From assembly GCA_965207995.1 (NCBI GenBank), contig OZ242299.1:1550001-1614000 (forward strand): DNA of 64,000 nucleotides, written 5' to 3'. Below are positions 16,791 to 24,996 of the stretch, piece after piece. The position numbers and the translations under genes were made by a program. Under the pieces are notes generated by a model that saw nothing but the letters and a program-made list of their open reading frames with translations, did not search any database and was not told where the DNA came from. Every line of letters starts with the position of its first letter. Position 1 is the stretch's first letter. The DNA is from DAOUKH01 sp965207995 (GTDB lineage Bacteria > Chloroflexota > Dehalococcoidia > SHYB01).

Positions 16791-18242
16791 CTAGAGGTAG
16801 GCCCCGGGGATGGAGGGGAGGCGCGACAGCTTCCAGCCCTCGCCGCAGGCGATGCCGGTGGGGAGCACTTTGCATGGGTTGAAGGTGTCGGTGGCGCCGA
16901 AGGCCTTCTTGACCTTCTCCATGGCGCGCAGGTCGTCGTCGGTGAAGATGAGGCGCATGAAGCTCTTCTTTTCGAGGCCGACGCCGTGCTCGCCGGTGAT
17001 GCTGCCGCCGACGTCGACACAGACGCGCATGATCTCCTCGCCGGCCTCGAGGACGCGCTCGGCCTCGCCCTCGACGCGCTCGTCGAAGAGGAGGTTGGGG
17101 TGGAGGTTGCCGTCGCCGGCGTGGAAGACGTTGGAGACGCGGAAGCCGCGGCGGTCGCAGATGTCGTTGACCGTGCGGAGGACTTCGGGGAGGCGGGTGC
17201 GGGGCACGACGCCGTCGAGGATGTAGTAGTTGGGGGCGAGCCGCCCCAGCGCGCCGAGCGCGCCCTTGCGGGCGGCCCAGAGGCGTTCGCGGCGCTTGGG
17301 TTCTTCGGCGCTGCGGACCTCCTGCGCACCGAGCTCGGCGCAGATGGCCTCGACGGAGGCAGCGTCGGCGTCGACCGCCTCGCGCGGGCCGTCGACCTCG
17401 ATCAGGAGGACGGCGCCGGCGTCGGGCGGGTATTCGGCGCGGACGATGGGGCCGACGGCCTCGATGGTCATGCGGTCGATCATCTCGAGGGCGGCGGGAA
17501 TGACGCCGCGGGCGATGATCTCGGAGACGGCGCGGCTGGCGTCGTCGATGTCCCTGAACGGGGCGACGAGGGTCTTGGTCGCCTCGGGCACCGGCATGAG
17601 CTTGACCATGACCTTGGTGGCGATGCCCAGCGTGCCCTCGGAGCCGACGAAGAGGCCGAGGAGGTCGTAGCCGGCGCGTCCGGGCTCGTAGCCGCCGAGC
17701 CAGACGATGTCGCCGTCGGGCAGGACAACCTCGAGGCCCAGGACATGGTTGGTGGTGACGCCGTAGGCGAGACAGTGGGGCCCGCCGGAGTTCTCGGCGA
17801 CGTTGCCGCCGATGGTGCACGTCTTCTGGCTCGACGGGTCGGGAACGTACATCAGGCCGTGCTCGGCGGCCCGCTGGCTGACGTGGATGTTGATCACGCC
17901 CGGCTCGACGATGGCGAAGCGGTTGACGGGGTCGACTTCGATGATCCGGTCCATGCGCGTGGTGACGAGGAGGATGCCGCCTTCGATGGCGACCGCGCCG
18001 CCGCTGAGGCCGGTCCCCGCGCCCCGAGGGACGAGGGGGACGCCGTGGTCGTGGGCCAGGCGGACGACGCGCGACACCTGCTCGGCGGTGGAGGGGAGGA
18101 CGACGGCCTGGGGGGGCTGCCGGTCGATGGAGCCGTCGAACTCGAAGACGAGCATGTCCTCGGGGGTGTGGAGGACGTGCTCGTCGCCCACGATGTCCTT
18201 GAGGACGTCGACTAGGGACAGGTCCGGCGCGGCTCGCGGCAT
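16791..18242 (-). CDS. glcD: Glycolate oxidase FAD subunit GlcD (D-lactate dehydrogenase-like)
   Basis: The 483-residue FAD-linked oxidase should oxidise glycolate (or a related 2-hydroxyacid) to glyoxylate. It has the PCMH FAD-binding motifs VPRGAGTGLSGGAV near 65 and VAENSGGPHCLAYG near 128, the FVGSEGTLGI loop, and the C-terminal FAD-linked oxidase domain with HAGDGNLHPN and GEHGVGLEK. First gene of glcDEF; start ATG 18240-18242 (the frame is open a little further upstream). Together with the class V aminotransferase and glycerate kinase it fits glycolate assimilation; a D-lactate role cannot be excluded from sequence alone. Confidence 0.92.
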   Translation of the reverse strand: MPRAAPDLSLVDVLKDIVGDEHVLHTPEDMLVFEFDGSIDRQPPQAVVLPSTAEQVSRVVRLAHDHGVPLVPRGAGTGLSGGAVAIEGGILLVTTRMDRIIEVDPVNRFAIVEPGVINIHVSQRAAEHGLMYVPDPSSQKTCTIGGNVAENSGGPHCLAYGVTTNHVLGLEVVLPDGDIVWLGGYEPGRAGYDLLGLFVGSEGTLGIATKVMVKLMPVPEATKTLVAPFRDIDDASRAVSEIIARGVIPAALEMIDRMTIEAVGPIVRAEYPPDAGAVLLIEVDGPREAVDADAASVEAICAELGAQEVRSAEEPKRRERLWAARKGALGALGRLAPNYYILDGVVPRTRLPEVLRTVNDICDRRGFRVSNVFHAGDGNLHPNLLFDERVEGEAERVLEAGEEIMRVCVDVGGSITGEHGVGLEKKSFMRLIFTDDDLRAMEKVKKAFGATDTFNPCKVLPTGIACGEGWKLSRLPSIPGAYL

Positions 18243-18293
18243 GGGGTCATGGTAGGGGAGCGGCGCCGTTGAGCGCAACGAAGGGGGCCGCGG

Positions 18294-18803
18294 TCACTGA
18301 TCGAGAAGCGCGTCCACGTGGATCAGGATACGGAGGCCGCGGGCGTGGACGGTCCGGAGCGGGGCGTGGTGGTGGTCGGAGTGGTCCAGCTGTTGGAGCA
18401 GCTCTTCCGTCTCGACGGTCCAGTCGGCGTAGCTCGCGCGCCAGGCATGGACGTCGTCCCGGGATGGGTCCAGCCCATCGATGTGGAGGAACTCTCCGAG
18501 GCCGCCGGGCTGCACCCACTCTTCACCAAGGGACGCATGGGCGTGCCGGTGCTCGGTGTACCAGTCATCGGGGCTGGGCACGTGCGGCCAGTCCGCGTTG
18601 ACGAGCACGTTGATCGCCGCGACCCGCTCGGGGACGCTCAGTTGGAGTTGCGTGTCCGGCGAGCCGGAGTCCGAGGCGACGAGCGCCCCCACAACTCCGC
18701 CGACGGCCCCGCCAACCACGGCGGAGACAATCACGATGGCGCCGATCCGCCAGAGCCCCTCGGCCGAGCGCAGACGCCCGATGCATCCTCGAAGCACGCC
18801 CAT
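18294..18803 (-). CDS. Hypothetical membrane-anchored protein
   Basis: I do not recognise the family. The 169-residue product has a short basic N-terminus, one hydrophobic Gly/Val/Ala-rich segment (about 20-44, IGAIVIVSAVVGG...) and a soluble domain of about 120 residues that is rich in His, Asp and Trp, with an HSDHHHAP stretch near 140. It probably faces outward and could bind metal through the His cluster, but this is a guess. It stands alone between glcD and the divergent antitoxin gene. Confidence 0.6.
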   Translation of the reverse strand: MGVLRGCIGRLRSAEGLWRIGAIVIVSAVVGGAVGGVVGALVASDSGSPDTQLQLSVPERVAAINVLVNADWPHVPSPDDWYTEHRHAHASLGEEWVQPGGLGEFLHIDGLDPSRDDVHAWRASYADWTVETEELLQQLDHSDHHHAPLRTVHARGLRILIHVDALLDQ

Positions 18804-18901
18804 TCCGGTGCGATAGCATACCGCACCCGCGGCCCACGGGGTTGACGCGGCGCCCGACGCGGCCCCATGGTTACCTGGCAGCGTCCCGACGGAGCATTGT
18901 T

Positions 18902-19132
18902 GTGAAGATCGTCAGCGTCCAGCAGGCGGAGAAGCAGTTGTCACGGCTGCTCGCGGAAGTCGAGGCCGGCGAAGACGTCGTGATCACTCGCGACGGGAAG
19001 CCGATGGCGCGGCTCGTGGGCTATGCGCGGCGGAGCACACGGCGCTGCGGCGCGCTCGCGGGGCGCATAGCCGTCGACGACAGCTTCTTTGACCCCCTGC
19101 CCGAGGCCGAGCTCTCCGCCTGGGAGAGATGA
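18902..19132 (+). CDS. Orphan Phd/YefM-type antitoxin
   Basis: A 76-residue antitoxin-like protein with the Phd/YefM fold: KIVSVQQAEKQLSRLLAEVE then EDVVITRDGKPMARLVGY, and a C-terminal toxin-binding tail of the type DDSFFDPLPEAELSAW seen in VapB partners of PIN toxins. The start is GTG at 18902. Normally a VapC gene overlaps the end; here the next gene is an SDR dehydrogenase 41 nt downstream and no PIN domain is encoded, so the antitoxin is an orphan. Confidence 0.82.
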   Translation: MKIVSVQQAEKQLSRLLAEVEAGEDVVITRDGKPMARLVGYARRSTRRCGALAGRIAVDDSFFDPLPEAELSAWER

Positions 19133-19148
19133 GCCGTCGGGCGGCTGC

Positions 19149-19154
19149 TATACT
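19149..19154 (+). promoter_or_regulatory. TATACT -10 box of the SDR-glycerate kinase unit
   Basis: TATACT lies 19 nt upstream of the SDR ATG, and GGAGG (19163-19167) gives a normal ribosome-binding site. The promoter therefore seems separate from the antitoxin gene that ends at 19132. Confidence 0.45.
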
Positions 19155-19173
19155 GCGCCGCCTGGAGGGCGGC

Positions 19174-20061
19174 ATGGGCGTGCTTGAAGGGAAGGCGGTC
19201 ATCGTCACGGGGGCGGGGCGCGGCTTGGGCCGGGCGTACGCCATGGCCATGGCCGCCGAGGGCGCCCGCCTGCTCATCAACGATATCGACGTGGAGGAGG
19301 CCGAGGGCGTCGCCCGCGAGATCGGCGAGGCCGGCGGCACGGCGGTCCCCGACGGCGGCAGCGTGGCGCGCTGGGACGAGGCCCGCGGGGTCGTCGAGCA
19401 CTGCGTCGACGAGTACGGCGCCCTCGACGTGCTGGTGAACAACGCGGGACTCTACCGCGTCGCGCCCATCTGGGAGGCGAAGGAAGAGGAGCTCGACGCC
19501 ATCGTCGGCGTCAACGTCAAAGGGGTCTTCGCCATGGCCCGTCACGCCGTGGACGTGATGATCCCCCAGGGGCGCGGCTGCATCCTCAACGTCACCTCCG
19601 GGGCGCAGGCCGGCCTGGAGGGGCGCTCGATGTATTCGGCGAGCAAGGCGGGCGTCGCCGGGCTCACCTACGCCATGGCCCTCGACCTGGCCCAGCACAA
19701 CATCCGCGTTAACGGGATCTCGCCGCTGGCGCTGACCCGCATGTCGGACATGTCGGTCAAGGGCGGCTATCCGACCGCCGCAAATGTGCCGCCGGAGACG
19801 ATCGCGCCGCTGGTCGTCTTTCTGGCAAGCGACGCCGCGGCCAACGTGACGGGGCAGATCGTGCGGCTGCAGGGCAACACGCTCAGCCTCTTCTCCCACC
19901 CCAAGCCGGTGCATCCGGCCATCCACGGGGACGGGTGGGACGTCCGCGCCCTGGAGGACTTCTTCGCGAGCACCCTGGGGCGGCATCTCGAACCCATCGG
20001 GATCGGCGCCGAGACCTACGCGTTCTACGACGGCGTCGGGGGCGGCGCGGAGCAGAAGTAG
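19174..20061 (+). CDS. Short-chain dehydrogenase/reductase
   Basis: A 295-residue classical SDR oxidoreductase, NAD(P)-dependent. It has the cofactor motif TGAGRGLGRAYAMAMA (about 12-27), acidic residue after LLINDID favouring NAD, the NNAG motif, the catalytic Ser in NVTSGAQ, and YSASK with Tyr and Lys. The C-terminal 60 residues beyond the core (PKPVHPAIHGDGWD...) resemble 17-beta-HSD4-like SDRs. Glycerate kinase starts 10 nt downstream; a hydroxypyruvate- or tartronate-semialdehyde-type substrate would make metabolic sense, but this family does not normally do that, so the substrate is unknown. Confidence 0.88.
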   Translation: MGVLEGKAVIVTGAGRGLGRAYAMAMAAEGARLLINDIDVEEAEGVAREIGEAGGTAVPDGGSVARWDEARGVVEHCVDEYGALDVLVNNAGLYRVAPIWEAKEEELDAIVGVNVKGVFAMARHAVDVMIPQGRGCILNVTSGAQAGLEGRSMYSASKAGVAGLTYAMALDLAQHNIRVNGISPLALTRMSDMSVKGGYPTAANVPPETIAPLVVFLASDAAANVTGQIVRLQGNTLSLFSHPKPVHPAIHGDGWDVRALEDFFASTLGRHLEPIGIGAETYAFYDGVGGGAEQK

Positions 20062-20071
20062 AGCGCCGGCC

Positions 20072-21220
20072 TTGCGCATCCTGTGCATGCCGCAGGCGTT
20101 CAAGGGAACCCTGAACGCCCACGAAGCGGCCGAGGCGATGGCCCGGGGTTGCCGGGCCGCCCTTCCCGAGGCTGAAGCCGTCGCGCTCCCCATGGCCGAC
20201 GGCGGCGACGACACCCTCGACGTGCTCGTGGGCGCGACCGGCGGGCGTTATTTCGAGGCCGACGTCCGCGGTCCGCTCGGCGCGCCGGTGCGGGCGCGGT
20301 GGGGGACGCTGGGCGACGGCGGTCCCGCCGTGGTGGAGATGGCGCGGGCCTCGGGGCTGCGGCTGCTCGACCCCGTGCGCCTCGACCCCCGGGCGGCGTC
20401 GACGTACGGCACCGGCGAGCTCATTGGCACGGCCCTGGACCGAGGCTACCGCGATATTCTGGTCGGCGTGGGCGGCAGCGCCACGGTGGACGGCGGGACG
20501 GGCGCGTTGAGCGCCCTGGGGGTGCGGTTCCTGAATGCCTCGGGCGTGCCTCTCACGCCCGGCGGGGCGGCCCTGGGAGCGCTGGCTTCTATCGACATGG
20601 CCGGTCTCGACCCGCGCCTGGCCAAGAGCCGCGTTCGGGTCGCCTGCGACGTCGACATTCCGATGACCGGGCCGGAGGGGCCGCGCAAGTTCATGGAGCA
20701 GAAGGGGTGCAACGAGGCCGACATGGACCTCCTCTCGGCCTGCCTCGATCACTACTGCGAGGTGACGCGCGCGGCGACGGGCGTCGACCTCCTCGCCACG
20801 CCGCGGAGCGGGCCGGCGGGCGGACTGGCCGGCGGACTGCACGCCTTCTTGGGCGCGGAGCTCCTGAACGGGGCGGCGCTTGTGCTCGACTTCATCGGCC
20901 CGGCGGCCCGGTTCGATCGGGCCGACCTGGTCCTCACCGGCGAGGGGCGACTCGATGCCGGCACGCTCGACGGGAAAGGGACGCTGGCGGTCGCCCACGC
21001 CGCGCGGGAGGCGGGCGCGCCGGTGATCGCGGTCTGCGGCGGCATCGACCTCGCGCCGGAGGAGCTGTTGCCCCACGGGATCGTGGCGAGCGAGGCGCTT
21101 GGGCAGGAAAGCTCGCCCGAGGCAGCCCCAGAGCGCGCCGCGGCGCTGGTCGAAGCGGCGGCGGAGCGTGCCGTTCTGCGTTGGGCAGAGCGTCCGCGAG
21201 GGGGCGGCGCGGGAGTATAA
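20072..21220 (+). CDS. Glycerate kinase (GlxK/GckA type I)
   Basis: Phosphorylates D-glycerate to 2-phosphoglycerate, feeding glycolysis. The 382-residue protein shows the family pattern: PQAFKGTLNAHEAAEAMARG at the start, PMADGGDDTLDVLVGA near 43 (usual form SMADGGEGT), VGVGGSATVDGGTG near 131, VRVACDVDIP and LTGEGRLDAGTLDGKG near 290. The start is TTG at 20072 with a weak ribosome-binding site, likely coupled to the SDR gene. A glycerate product could come from hydroxypyruvate made by the aminotransferase at 10658. Confidence 0.92.
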   Translation: MRILCMPQAFKGTLNAHEAAEAMARGCRAALPEAEAVALPMADGGDDTLDVLVGATGGRYFEADVRGPLGAPVRARWGTLGDGGPAVVEMARASGLRLLDPVRLDPRAASTYGTGELIGTALDRGYRDILVGVGGSATVDGGTGALSALGVRFLNASGVPLTPGGAALGALASIDMAGLDPRLAKSRVRVACDVDIPMTGPEGPRKFMEQKGCNEADMDLLSACLDHYCEVTRAATGVDLLATPRSGPAGGLAGGLHAFLGAELLNGAALVLDFIGPAARFDRADLVLTGEGRLDAGTLDGKGTLAVAHAAREAGAPVIAVCGGIDLAPEELLPHGIVASEALGQESSPEAAPERAAALVEAAAERAVLRWAERPRGGGAGV

Positions 21221-21221
21221 T
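21216..21221 (+). promoter_or_regulatory. TATAAT -10 box of the response regulator, leaderless-type spacing
   Basis: A perfect TATAAT ends 6 nt before the GTG start at 21228, the same geometry as at fmt. It overlaps the last codons of glycerate kinase. Confidence 0.55.
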
Positions 21222-21227
21222 CGGCGC

Positions 21228-21938
21228 GTGGAGCCCTCAGGCCAGCGCATCGTGCTCGTCATCGAGGACGAAGACACTCTTCGCCGGGCCCTTTCGTACA
21301 ATCTGGGCCGCGACGGGTTCAAGGTGCTTGCGGCCGGCGACGGCGCCGAGGGGCGCGACCTCGCCCTCACCTCCTCGCCCGACCTCGTGGTGCTTGATCT
21401 CATGCTGCCGAAGCTGGACGGGCTCGACGTTTGCCGCGCCATCCGCCGCGAGGCTACGACGCCGATCATCATGCTCACGGCGAAGGCCGAGGAGGTCGAC
21501 CGGATCGTGGGCCTCGAGGTCGGGGCCGACGACTATCTGACCAAGCCCTTCAGCATGCGCGAGCTGCTTGCCCGCGTGAAGGCGCTGCTGCGCCGGGTCG
21601 AGATGGACCGGCGGGCCGGGGCCGAGAGGCAGGCCCACGAGGTGTTGTCCGCGCACAACCTGGAGATCGATCCGGCGGCCCGGCGCTTCACCATCGGGGG
21701 CGCTGAGACCGCGCTGCGCCCCAAGGAGTTCGACCTCCTGGCCTTCCTGCTTAAGAACCAGGGCATCGTCTTCTCCCGCGACGCGCTCCTCGAGCGCATC
21801 TGGGGGTACGAGTACAGCGGGGACACGCGGACCGTCGACGTGCACGTGCGCTGGCTCCGCGAGAAGATCGAAGAGGACCCCAGCCGCCCCAAGCGGTTGG
21901 TCACGATAAGAGGAATCGGCTACAAGTTCGAGCCGTAG
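21228..21938 (+). CDS. OmpR/PhoB-family response regulator
   Basis: A 236-residue transcription factor. The receiver domain (residues 8-120) has the acidic pair in VIEDED, the phosphorylated Asp57 in VVLDLMLPKLDG, the conserved Thr in IMLTAK and Lys in DDYLTKPF. A winged-helix domain follows (PKEFDLLAFLLKNQG, then TRTVDVHVRWLREKIEEDP). The sensor kinase starts 1 nt after the stop. The GTG at 21228 is chosen because TATAAT is 6 nt upstream, suggesting leaderless translation. PhoB/PhoR-like phosphate control is likely but no pho genes are nearby. Confidence 0.93.
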   Translation: MEPSGQRIVLVIEDEDTLRRALSYNLGRDGFKVLAAGDGAEGRDLALTSSPDLVVLDLMLPKLDGLDVCRAIRREATTPIIMLTAKAEEVDRIVGLEVGADDYLTKPFSMRELLARVKALLRRVEMDRRAGAERQAHEVLSAHNLEIDPAARRFTIGGAETALRPKEFDLLAFLLKNQGIVFSRDALLERIWGYEYSGDTRTVDVHVRWLREKIEEDPSRPKRLVTIRGIGYKFEP

Positions 21939-21939
21939 G

Positions 21940-23712
21940 ATGCTGCGGAGCCTGCGCTGGCGGATGCTGCTTTCGAGCCTGGTGCTCGTGGCGGCGATTA
22001 CCATCGCGACGTCGGTCGTCGTCGGCGCGCGGGCCCGCGGCCAGGCGGCGGACGAGCTCGACGCCAGGGCCGTCACTCAGGCCCACGGCCTGGTGGAGAC
22101 CGCGCGGGGCTTGATCGCGGGCAGCCTCGGGCCGGAACGCCTCGACGCCGCGGCCGCCGCCGTCCTTGGCGAGGGCGAGGCCGTCACCGTCGTCGACGCC
22201 GCGGGCGAGGTGCGCTATGCCTCGGACGAGGTGGGGCGCACCACCGGCGACGCGCTCGAAATCCAAGACGCCTTCGGCGGCGGGACCGAGCGCATGAACC
22301 GCAACGACCCGTTCACGGGCGAGTCGCGGCTGCATGTCGCCGCGCCGGTCGTGGACGACGGCGTGGTAGTCGGCGTGGTCCGGGTCACGGTCGGCAGGGA
22401 GAGCCTGGGGGAGGCCTACTGGGGGGCGGTGCGGCCGGTGCTTATCGTGGGGGCGGTCGCCCTGGCCGCGCTCGTGGTCTTCAGCCTGCTCTTCACCGGG
22501 AACTTGCAGCGGGCCCTAGCCGCGTTCACCGGCGTCGCCCGCCGCCTCGCTGCCGGCGAGCTCTACCAGCGCGCCGAGACCCCGCACATCAGCGAGGCGG
22601 ACCCGCTGGCCGTCGCGATCAACGAGATGGCGACGGCGCTGGAGAACCAGGTCCGCACGAGCTACCACGAGCGGGACACCTTCGGGGCGGTGATCGACGG
22701 CATGAACGACGCCCTGCTCATGGTGGACGAGGCGGGGACCATCGCCGTCGCCAATCCCGCGGCGCTGGCCGTCTTTGGCGTCTCGGCCGATGAGGCAATC
22801 GGGCAGCGGTTGATGCAGGTGGTGCGCGACTACGAGGTGGCGCGGCTCGTCTCCGACGCGCTGGCGGATGGGCGCCACCATGCGGGGCAGATCTCCTACG
22901 GCCACGATCTGCGGCCCCTGGAGGTGTCGGCGACGCCGATGGTGCGGCGCGGCGGCGCGGCGGTGTTGATCATCGCGCGCGACCTGTCGGAGATCCGCCG
23001 GCTGGAACGGGTGCGCCGCGAGTTCGTCGCCAACGTCTCCCACGAGCTCCGCACGCCGCTGGCGTCGATCAAGGCGTCGGTGGAGACGCTGCAGGACGCG
23101 GCGTCGGACGACCCCGCCGCGGCCGACGAGTTCCTCCGCCTGATCCACGGGGAAGTCGACCAGATGACGGTGCTGGTGCAGGAGCTGCTCGACCTCGCCA
23201 CGCTGGAGGCGGGCAAGGCCGAGTTCGCCTCCGCGCCCATGAGCATCGCGGAGTTGGTGGAGACCGCCGCCGACCGGGTGCGGCCTCGCGCGGCGAGCAA
23301 GCAGATCGATCTGGACGTCGCGCTTCCCGCCGACCTGCCGGACGTCGTCGCCGACCGCGCCGCCGTGCACCGCGTGATGCAGAACCTGTTCGACAACGCG
23401 CTCAAGTTCACTCCGGAGGACGGCTGCGTGACGGTGCGGGCGCGGACGCAGGGCGGCGCCGTGGAGGTGTCGGTGGCCGACTCGGGCGACGGCATCCTGC
23501 CCGAGCACCTGCCGCACATCTTCGAGCGGTTCTTCAAGGCGGACACGTCGCGTGCGAGCAGCGGCACCGGTCTGGGTCTGGCGCTGGCGAAGCACACGGT
23601 GCAGGCCCTGGGAGGCTCGATCAAGGCCGAGAGCGAGCCCGGCGGCGGCGCCACCTTCCGCTTTACGCTCCCCATCAGCAACGGCCCCGCGCCGTCGGCC
23701 CCGGACGCCTAG
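21940..23712 (+). CDS. PhoR-like sensor histidine kinase
   Basis: A 590-residue inner-membrane kinase partner of the preceding regulator. Order of parts: TM1 (10-30), an extracytoplasmic domain (about 31-155), TM2 (about 163-185), HAMP (186-235), a PAS domain (about 240-345, DGMNDALLMVDEAGTI), HisKA with the phosphorylated His368 in ANVSHELRTPL, and HATPase (N box NLFDNALKF, G1 SVADSGDGI, F box IFERFF, G2 GTGLGLALAKH). All boxes are intact. The start is 1 nt after the regulator's stop (TAGGATG), so the two are translationally coupled. Confidence 0.93.
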   Translation: MLRSLRWRMLLSSLVLVAAITIATSVVVGARARGQAADELDARAVTQAHGLVETARGLIAGSLGPERLDAAAAAVLGEGEAVTVVDAAGEVRYASDEVGRTTGDALEIQDAFGGGTERMNRNDPFTGESRLHVAAPVVDDGVVVGVVRVTVGRESLGEAYWGAVRPVLIVGAVALAALVVFSLLFTGNLQRALAAFTGVARRLAAGELYQRAETPHISEADPLAVAINEMATALENQVRTSYHERDTFGAVIDGMNDALLMVDEAGTIAVANPAALAVFGVSADEAIGQRLMQVVRDYEVARLVSDALADGRHHAGQISYGHDLRPLEVSATPMVRRGGAAVLIIARDLSEIRRLERVRREFVANVSHELRTPLASIKASVETLQDAASDDPAAADEFLRLIHGEVDQMTVLVQELLDLATLEAGKAEFASAPMSIAELVETAADRVRPRAASKQIDLDVALPADLPDVVADRAAVHRVMQNLFDNALKFTPEDGCVTVRARTQGGAVEVSVADSGDGILPEHLPHIFERFFKADTSRASSGTGLGLALAKHTVQALGGSIKAESEPGGGATFRFTLPISNGPAPSAPDA

Positions 23713-23727
23713 GCCGCCGGCTGCCGC

Positions 23728-24996
23728 ATGTCCCCCACCCGAGTCCGCGAGCCGATCCGAGGTCTGCAGGCCTTCCATTATCAGGGCTACCGCTGGTTCT
23801 GGATGACCGCGGTGATGACCTTCGCCTCGGTGCATATGCAGCAGCTGGGGCGGGCGTGGTTGGCGCAGGACCTGACGCAGTCGCCGTTCCTGGTCACGTT
23901 GAGCTTCGCCCTCTGGTCGCTCCCCATCCTCGTGATGCCACTCGTCATGGGGACGATGGCGGACCGGATCGACCGGCGGAAGATTCTCGTGGCCGCCGAG
24001 GTATTCAATATCGTCTTCGTGCTCGCTACGGCCGTCGTCTTGGTGTTTGACGGGATGACCGTCGCGCTCCTGATGCTGTTCTCGCTACTTGGCGGCGCGG
24101 TGACGGGGGGCACGCTGCCGGTGCGGCAGGCGATGATCGCCGACGTTGTGCCGCGTCCGGCGGTGATGAACGGGGTGGTGCACTTCACGGTGGTCCTCAA
24201 CGCCATGATGGCGGTGGCGCCTGGGGCGGCGGGATACATCCTGGAGGGCGGCGGCGTCCAGGCGGTTTTCTTCACGGCCCTGGGCTTCTCCGTACTCGCG
24301 CTGCTCTCCGCGGCGCGGCTCCCCGCGCGTCCCCCGGCGGGCGACGCGACGGAGACGGCGCTGGAGGCCTTTCTGGAGGGCGTGCGCTACATCCGGAAGT
24401 CGCACAGCCTGACGGTGATCATTTCCTCCGCCGCGCTGTTCACCGTCTTCGCCACGGCGTACATGGCGCTGCTGCCGATCTTCCAGCGCGACGTGCTCAA
24501 GGTCGGCGGTTCGGAGTTGGGGCTGCTCTTCACCAGCGCCGGCATCGGCGGGCTGGCGGCGTCGCTGCTCCTGGCGGCGCTGAACGTGTCCCGTCCCCGG
24601 CCTGGGGTGATGATCGCTGCCGGGGTCGTGCAGGGACTGGTGCTGATCCTGTTCGCGCAGTCGGAGAGCTTCACGCTCTCGGTCGGGATTATCGTCGTGG
24701 TGGGGATGACGCAGTCGGTCTACCTGGCGCTGAACATGGCGATGGTGCAGCTGCTGTCGCCGCCCGAGATTTCGGGGCGTGTCTTCGCCTTCCGGACCAT
24801 CATCTGGGGCATCGCTCCGTTCGGACAGCTTCTCCTGGGGGCGATCGCCGAGGTCGTCGGCCCGCAGACGGCGCTGGTTGCGATTGGCGCCGTGGCCGCC
24901 GCGACGCAGGCCGGCGTCTGGCTGTGGACGCGAGCGGCGCCCATCCGGTCGCCGGGCGAAAGGGAGCCGTCGCCGGCCGGGGCGGACGACGGCTAG
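23728..24996 (+). CDS. Major facilitator superfamily exporter (MFS_3/EntS-like)
   Basis: A 422-residue, 12-helix transporter of the enterobactin-exporter-like branch. The sign is the N-terminal FHYQGYRWFWMTAVMTF, the loop motif MGTMADRIDRRKILV between helices 2 and 3, and PEISGRVFAFRTIIWG in the C-half. Substrate is unknown; members export siderophores or drugs. It starts 15 nt after the histidine kinase and may be in its operon. Its TAG stop overlaps that of the convergent acyl-CoA dehydrogenase within CTAG. Confidence 0.88.
   Translation: MSPTRVREPIRGLQAFHYQGYRWFWMTAVMTFASVHMQQLGRAWLAQDLTQSPFLVTLSFALWSLPILVMPLVMGTMADRIDRRKILVAAEVFNIVFVLATAVVLVFDGMTVALLMLFSLLGGAVTGGTLPVRQAMIADVVPRPAVMNGVVHFTVVLNAMMAVAPGAAGYILEGGGVQAVFFTALGFSVLALLSAARLPARPPAGDATETALEAFLEGVRYIRKSHSLTVIISSAALFTVFATAYMALLPIFQRDVLKVGGSELGLLFTSAGIGGLAASLLLAALNVSRPRPGVMIAAGVVQGLVLILFAQSESFTLSVGIIVVVGMTQSVYLALNMAMVQLLSPPEISGRVFAFRTIIWGIAPFGQLLLGAIAEVVGPQTALVAIGAVAAATQAGVWLWTRAAPIRSPGEREPSPAGADDG

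Noticed and set aside
19021..21478. Long minus-strand frames opposite the SDR and glycerate kinase
   Set aside because: No motifs; plus-strand genes are complete and well recognised.
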